From JBAYJC01 sp041665285 (lineage in GTDB: Bacteria; Patescibacteriota; Patescibacteriia; 2-12-FULL-60-25), in NCBI GenBank assembly GCA_041665285.1, contig JBAYJC010000002.1, positions 123,291 through 187,290 on the forward strand: 64,000 nucleotides of DNA, in the 5' to 3' direction. The position numbers and the translations under genes are program-made. Under the pieces are notes generated by a model, which made no database searches, was not told the origin of the DNA, and saw nothing but the letters and a program-made list of their open reading frames with translations. Below are positions 61,931 to 64,000 of this stretch, piece after piece. Position 1 is the stretch's first letter. The number at the start of each line of letters is the position of its first letter.

Positions 61931-62956
61931 ATGCCAGACAATGTCGTGTTTGAACGCAAAAATATTCTTGTGACAGGCGGTGCGGGTTTTATAGGGTCAC
62001 ATCTGTGTGAAGAGCTCTTAAAAGAGGGGCGCGTGGTGTGTTTGGACAACTTCGCTACGGGTCAGGAATCCAATATCGATCATCTGCTGAAGAACGCGGA
62101 TTTTGAGTTTATCCGGCATGATATCAACACCCCATTTGATGCCGAGAATTTTCCGGAGCTTGCTCGCTTTAAAATTAAGTTTCAAGGATTCCAGGAGATC
62201 TATCATCTTGCTTGTCCGACCAGTCCGAAAAAATTTGAACAGTTCAAAATGCAGACGCTGTACGCGAATTCCATTGGTATGAAAAACGTGTTGGATCTCG
62301 CGGTGCAATACAAGGCGCGCGTGGTACATGCTTCGACGTGCGTGGTGTATGGAAATCGTCCAGCAGATAATCATGGGTTTAAGGAAGAGGAGATCGGGTG
62401 TGGGGATACGATGTCTGCGCGTTCGTGCTATGACGAGGGCAAGCGTTTTGCGGAGTCTGTTTGTGCAACCTACCGTCAAGTCCATAATGTAGATGTCCGT
62501 ATCGCACGCATCTTCCGTACCTATGGGCCACGTATGCCTATTTTTGATGGGCAGATGATTCCGGATTTTATTACCAATGCCATGGAGGGAAAGGACCTAG
62601 AAATCTTTGGGGATGAAACCTTCCACACCTCGTTGATCTATGTGAAAGACGTGGTGGATGGCATGATCAAGCAGATGAAGCTCCCTGCCGACGTGGGGCC
62701 CATTAATTTTGGGAGTGATGTGGACATGCCGCTTATCGAGGTCGCGCAACGTATTATTGAAATGACGAAATCCTCTTCCAAGGTTGTGTTTAAGCCGGCT
62801 CTGCTCTTCATGACACAGCTTGGACTTCCGGATATGACAAAAGGCAAGGAAAAACTAGGGTGGCTTCCTATTGTCACATTGGACACGGGGTTACAGCAGA
62901 CCATTGATTTTACGATGGCGCATAAACAGCTCCTAGGCTTTCGATCCTTGGGGTAG
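61931..62956 (+). CDS. UXS-like NAD-dependent nucleotide-sugar epimerase/decarboxylase (copy 2)
   Basis: 341 residues. VTGGAGFIGSHLCEELL, YHLACPTSPKKFEQFK, CYDEGK and IARIFRTYGPRM follow the same order as in the upstream copy. In the YxxxK region the Ser/Thr motif is HASTCVVYGN. The two proteins probably arose by tandem duplication and may act on different nucleotide sugars or as a heterodimer. Confidence 0.83.
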   Translation: MPDNVVFERKNILVTGGAGFIGSHLCEELLKEGRVVCLDNFATGQESNIDHLLKNADFEFIRHDINTPFDAENFPELARFKIKFQGFQEIYHLACPTSPKKFEQFKMQTLYANSIGMKNVLDLAVQYKARVVHASTCVVYGNRPADNHGFKEEEIGCGDTMSARSCYDEGKRFAESVCATYRQVHNVDVRIARIFRTYGPRMPIFDGQMIPDFITNAMEGKDLEIFGDETFHTSLIYVKDVVDGMIKQMKLPADVGPINFGSDVDMPLIEVAQRIIEMTKSSSKVVFKPALLFMTQLGLPDMTKGKEKLGWLPIVTLDTGLQQTIDFTMAHKQLLGFRSLG

Positions 62957-62978
62957 ACGCTCCCTGCATGCGAATAAT

Positions 62979-63006
62979 GCCCCTGGCTTGCTTGCTCGGG
63001 GCTTTT
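62979..63006 (+). terminator. Possible weak terminator after the epimerase pair
   Basis: GCCCC and GGGGC close a 14-base loop and are followed by TTTTAG. The stem is short. Confidence 0.4.
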
Positions 63007-63023
63007 AGGGTTAACGTACGGGC

Positions 63024-63710
63024 ATGAAGGTTGTGGCTGTGATGCCTGCGTTTCACGAGGCCCCGCGTATCCAGGCGGCTATTCTTGGCGTACGTCAGCA
63101 TATTCCCTTGATTGTGGTTGTGGATGATGGATCCTTGGATGGAACCGCAGACCGTGCTCGAGAAGTCGGCGCTTTGGTGTTACGCCACCCGATCAATCGA
63201 GGACAGGGAGCCGCGCTCAAAACAGGGACCCAGGCGGCACTCTTGCTGGGAGCGGATATTGTGGTGCATGTGGATGCGGATGGTCAGCACGATCCATCTG
63301 GATTACCTGGCCTGGTCGCGCCGCTCTTGTCTGGTGAGGCGGATGTTGTGTTCGGGTCGCGCTATTTAGGCGTTGAGCCACAAGGCATGCCTTTGTCTCG
63401 TCGCATGTTGCATCGAGGGATCCGTTTGTTCAATGCATTTGCTCTCGGTATTCCCCATCGTGTGACAGATCCGCAAACAGGCTTACGAGCGTTTCATGTG
63501 CGTGCATGGCCGTGCATGGACTTTTCGCAAGATATGATGGCGCATGCTTCAGAGATTTTGCGATTAGTCACCACCTCTTCTTTACGATGGCGCGAGGTGC
63601 CGGCGCTTGTGCATTATTCCACGGAAACCCTGGATCGTGTCCAAGGGCAGAAGGCGTGGAATGCGTTTCATATTGTGTGGGAATTATTTTTGGGGAGATT
63701 TCGGCGCTAG
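63024..63710 (+). CDS. GT2 family glycosyltransferase (DPMS-like)
   Basis: 228 residues. VMPAFHEAPRIQAAI, VVDDGSLDGTAD, HVDADGQHDPSG and VTDPQTGLRAF are typical GT2 motifs of the dolichol-phosphate-mannose synthase type. It is followed 3 bases later by a DUF2304 protein, an arrangement seen in many genomes where the two act together at the membrane. Confidence 0.87.
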   Translation: MKVVAVMPAFHEAPRIQAAILGVRQHIPLIVVVDDGSLDGTADRAREVGALVLRHPINRGQGAALKTGTQAALLLGADIVVHVDADGQHDPSGLPGLVAPLLSGEADVVFGSRYLGVEPQGMPLSRRMLHRGIRLFNAFALGIPHRVTDPQTGLRAFHVRAWPCMDFSQDMMAHASEILRLVTTSSLRWREVPALVHYSTETLDRVQGQKAWNAFHIVWELFLGRFRR

Positions 63711-63713
63711 TCT

Positions 63714-64000
63714 ATGATTATTCAATTTCTTTTAACCGCGGTATTTCTACTCACATTGTTTGTGACCTGGCGCCGCGCACGTCAACAAGCGATTCGTCGT
63801 TGGGAGGCGATCGTCTGGAGCGCGTTTTGGTTGGGCGCAACCGCACTTGTGTGGCGTCCGACGTTTTCGACCGTGATTGCGAACTTGGTGGGGATTGGTC
63901 GCGGATCGGATTTAATATTTTATCTTTCTATTGTATTATTGTTCGTGTTGGTGTTTCGTCAGTTTGTGGCCATGGATCGGATGGAGCGGCACATCACCTC
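63714..64000 (+). CDS. DUF2304 membrane protein, 3' partial
   Basis: The frame is open to the window end (95 residues visible). Hydrophobic segments at ~4-17, ~32-48 and ~70-84 are separated by ANLVGIGRGSDLIFYLS, the typical core of DUF2304 proteins, and RMERHI begins the cytoplasmic helix. It probably partners the preceding GT2; its biochemical role is not known. Confidence 0.75.
   Translation, partial: MIIQFLLTAVFLLTLFVTWRRARQQAIRRWEAIVWSAFWLGATALVWRPTFSTVIANLVGIGRGSDLIFYLSIVLLFVLVFRQFVAMDRMERHIT

Noticed and set aside
1..64000. Alternative genetic code with TGA read as glycine
   Set aside because: TGA ends many genes at the expected family length, often inside ATGA overlaps, and no conserved glycine is coded by TGA.
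1..64000. CRISPR arrays, insertion sequences, integrases or attachment sites
   Set aside because: No regularly spaced repeats, transposase-like or integrase-like frames were found; the GC-rich inserts have no visible terminal repeats.

Overview
This window is one continuous surface-glycan biosynthesis locus of about 60 kb. It holds 55 protein genes (two cut by the window ends), no recognisable RNA gene, no insertion sequence and no CRISPR array. The organism is most likely a member of the Patescibacteria (Candidate Phyla Radiation, Parcubacteria-like). This rests on the S-layer-like protein at the left end with its YVFPNE/YFSWF-type repeats, on very short intergenic gaps, on many ATGA stop/start overlaps, and on apparently leaderless promoters. 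TAA, TAG and TGA all act as stops, so the code is the standard bacterial one and not the TGA=Gly code of Gracilibacteria/SR1. The phylum assignment is an inference; no rRNA is present.

Layout. 1-3894: S-layer-like protein, cut at its 5' end. 4006-6330: Wzy/WaaL/PglL-type O-antigen ligase with a C-terminal repeat region. 6349-7479 (minus): a GT4 glycosyltransferase facing the ligase across a shared terminator. 7596-29321: a long plus-strand array mixing glycosyltransferases, SAM methyltransferases, two asparagine-synthetase-like amidotransferases, a UDP-GlcNAc 2-epimerase and a Wzx flippase, closed by a terminator at 29333-29354. 29356-40134: a nonulosonate (sialic/legionaminic acid-like) set (NeuB, cupin, NeuC, hydroxyacid dehydrogenase, NeuA, a third AsnB). 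It is flanked by an EamA transporter on the minus strand and interrupted by two GC-rich methyltransferases and a second EamA transporter. 40122-43303: methyltransferases and a GT39/83-like membrane glycosyltransferase. 43305-49465: GT2, a CDP-alcohol phosphotransferase with an altered motif, a zinc dehydrogenase, a nucleotidyltransferase-sugar phosphate cyclase fusion, a small-molecule kinase and a second nucleotidyltransferase, which together look like a pathway for a nucleotide-activated cyclitol. 49462-55544: zinc-ribbon methyltransferases and a GT-B-like protein, split by a GC-rich Nudix/IMPase operon on the minus strand. 55554-64000: a short nucleotide-sugar dehydrogenase, acetyl-CoA synthetase, the initiating polyprenyl-phosphate sugar transferase, a subtilase, two tandem UXS-like epimerases, a GT2 and a DUF2304 protein.

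How the genes fit together (inference from families). The polyprenyl sugar transferase (58171-59547) starts a lipid-linked oligosaccharide. GT4, GT2 and GT-B-like enzymes extend it. At least 13 methyltransferase genes and three amidotransferases decorate it. NeuC/NeuB/NeuA supply a CMP-nonulosonate, the UXS-like epimerases and the short dehydrogenase supply uronate- or pentose-type sugars, Wzx flips the product, and the ligase next to the S-layer gene could attach it to protein. No sialyltransferase family and no aminotransferase was recognised.

Possible transcription units, read from promoter-like and terminator-like sequences: 7596-16574, 16614-20568, 20609-29321, 30377-31519, 31585-32571, 32682-34812, 34914-35363, 35408-42425, 42479-44820, 45914-50376, 52245-56387 on plus; and 7479-6349, 30255-29356, 45848-44817, 52108-50401, 59547-56353 on minus.
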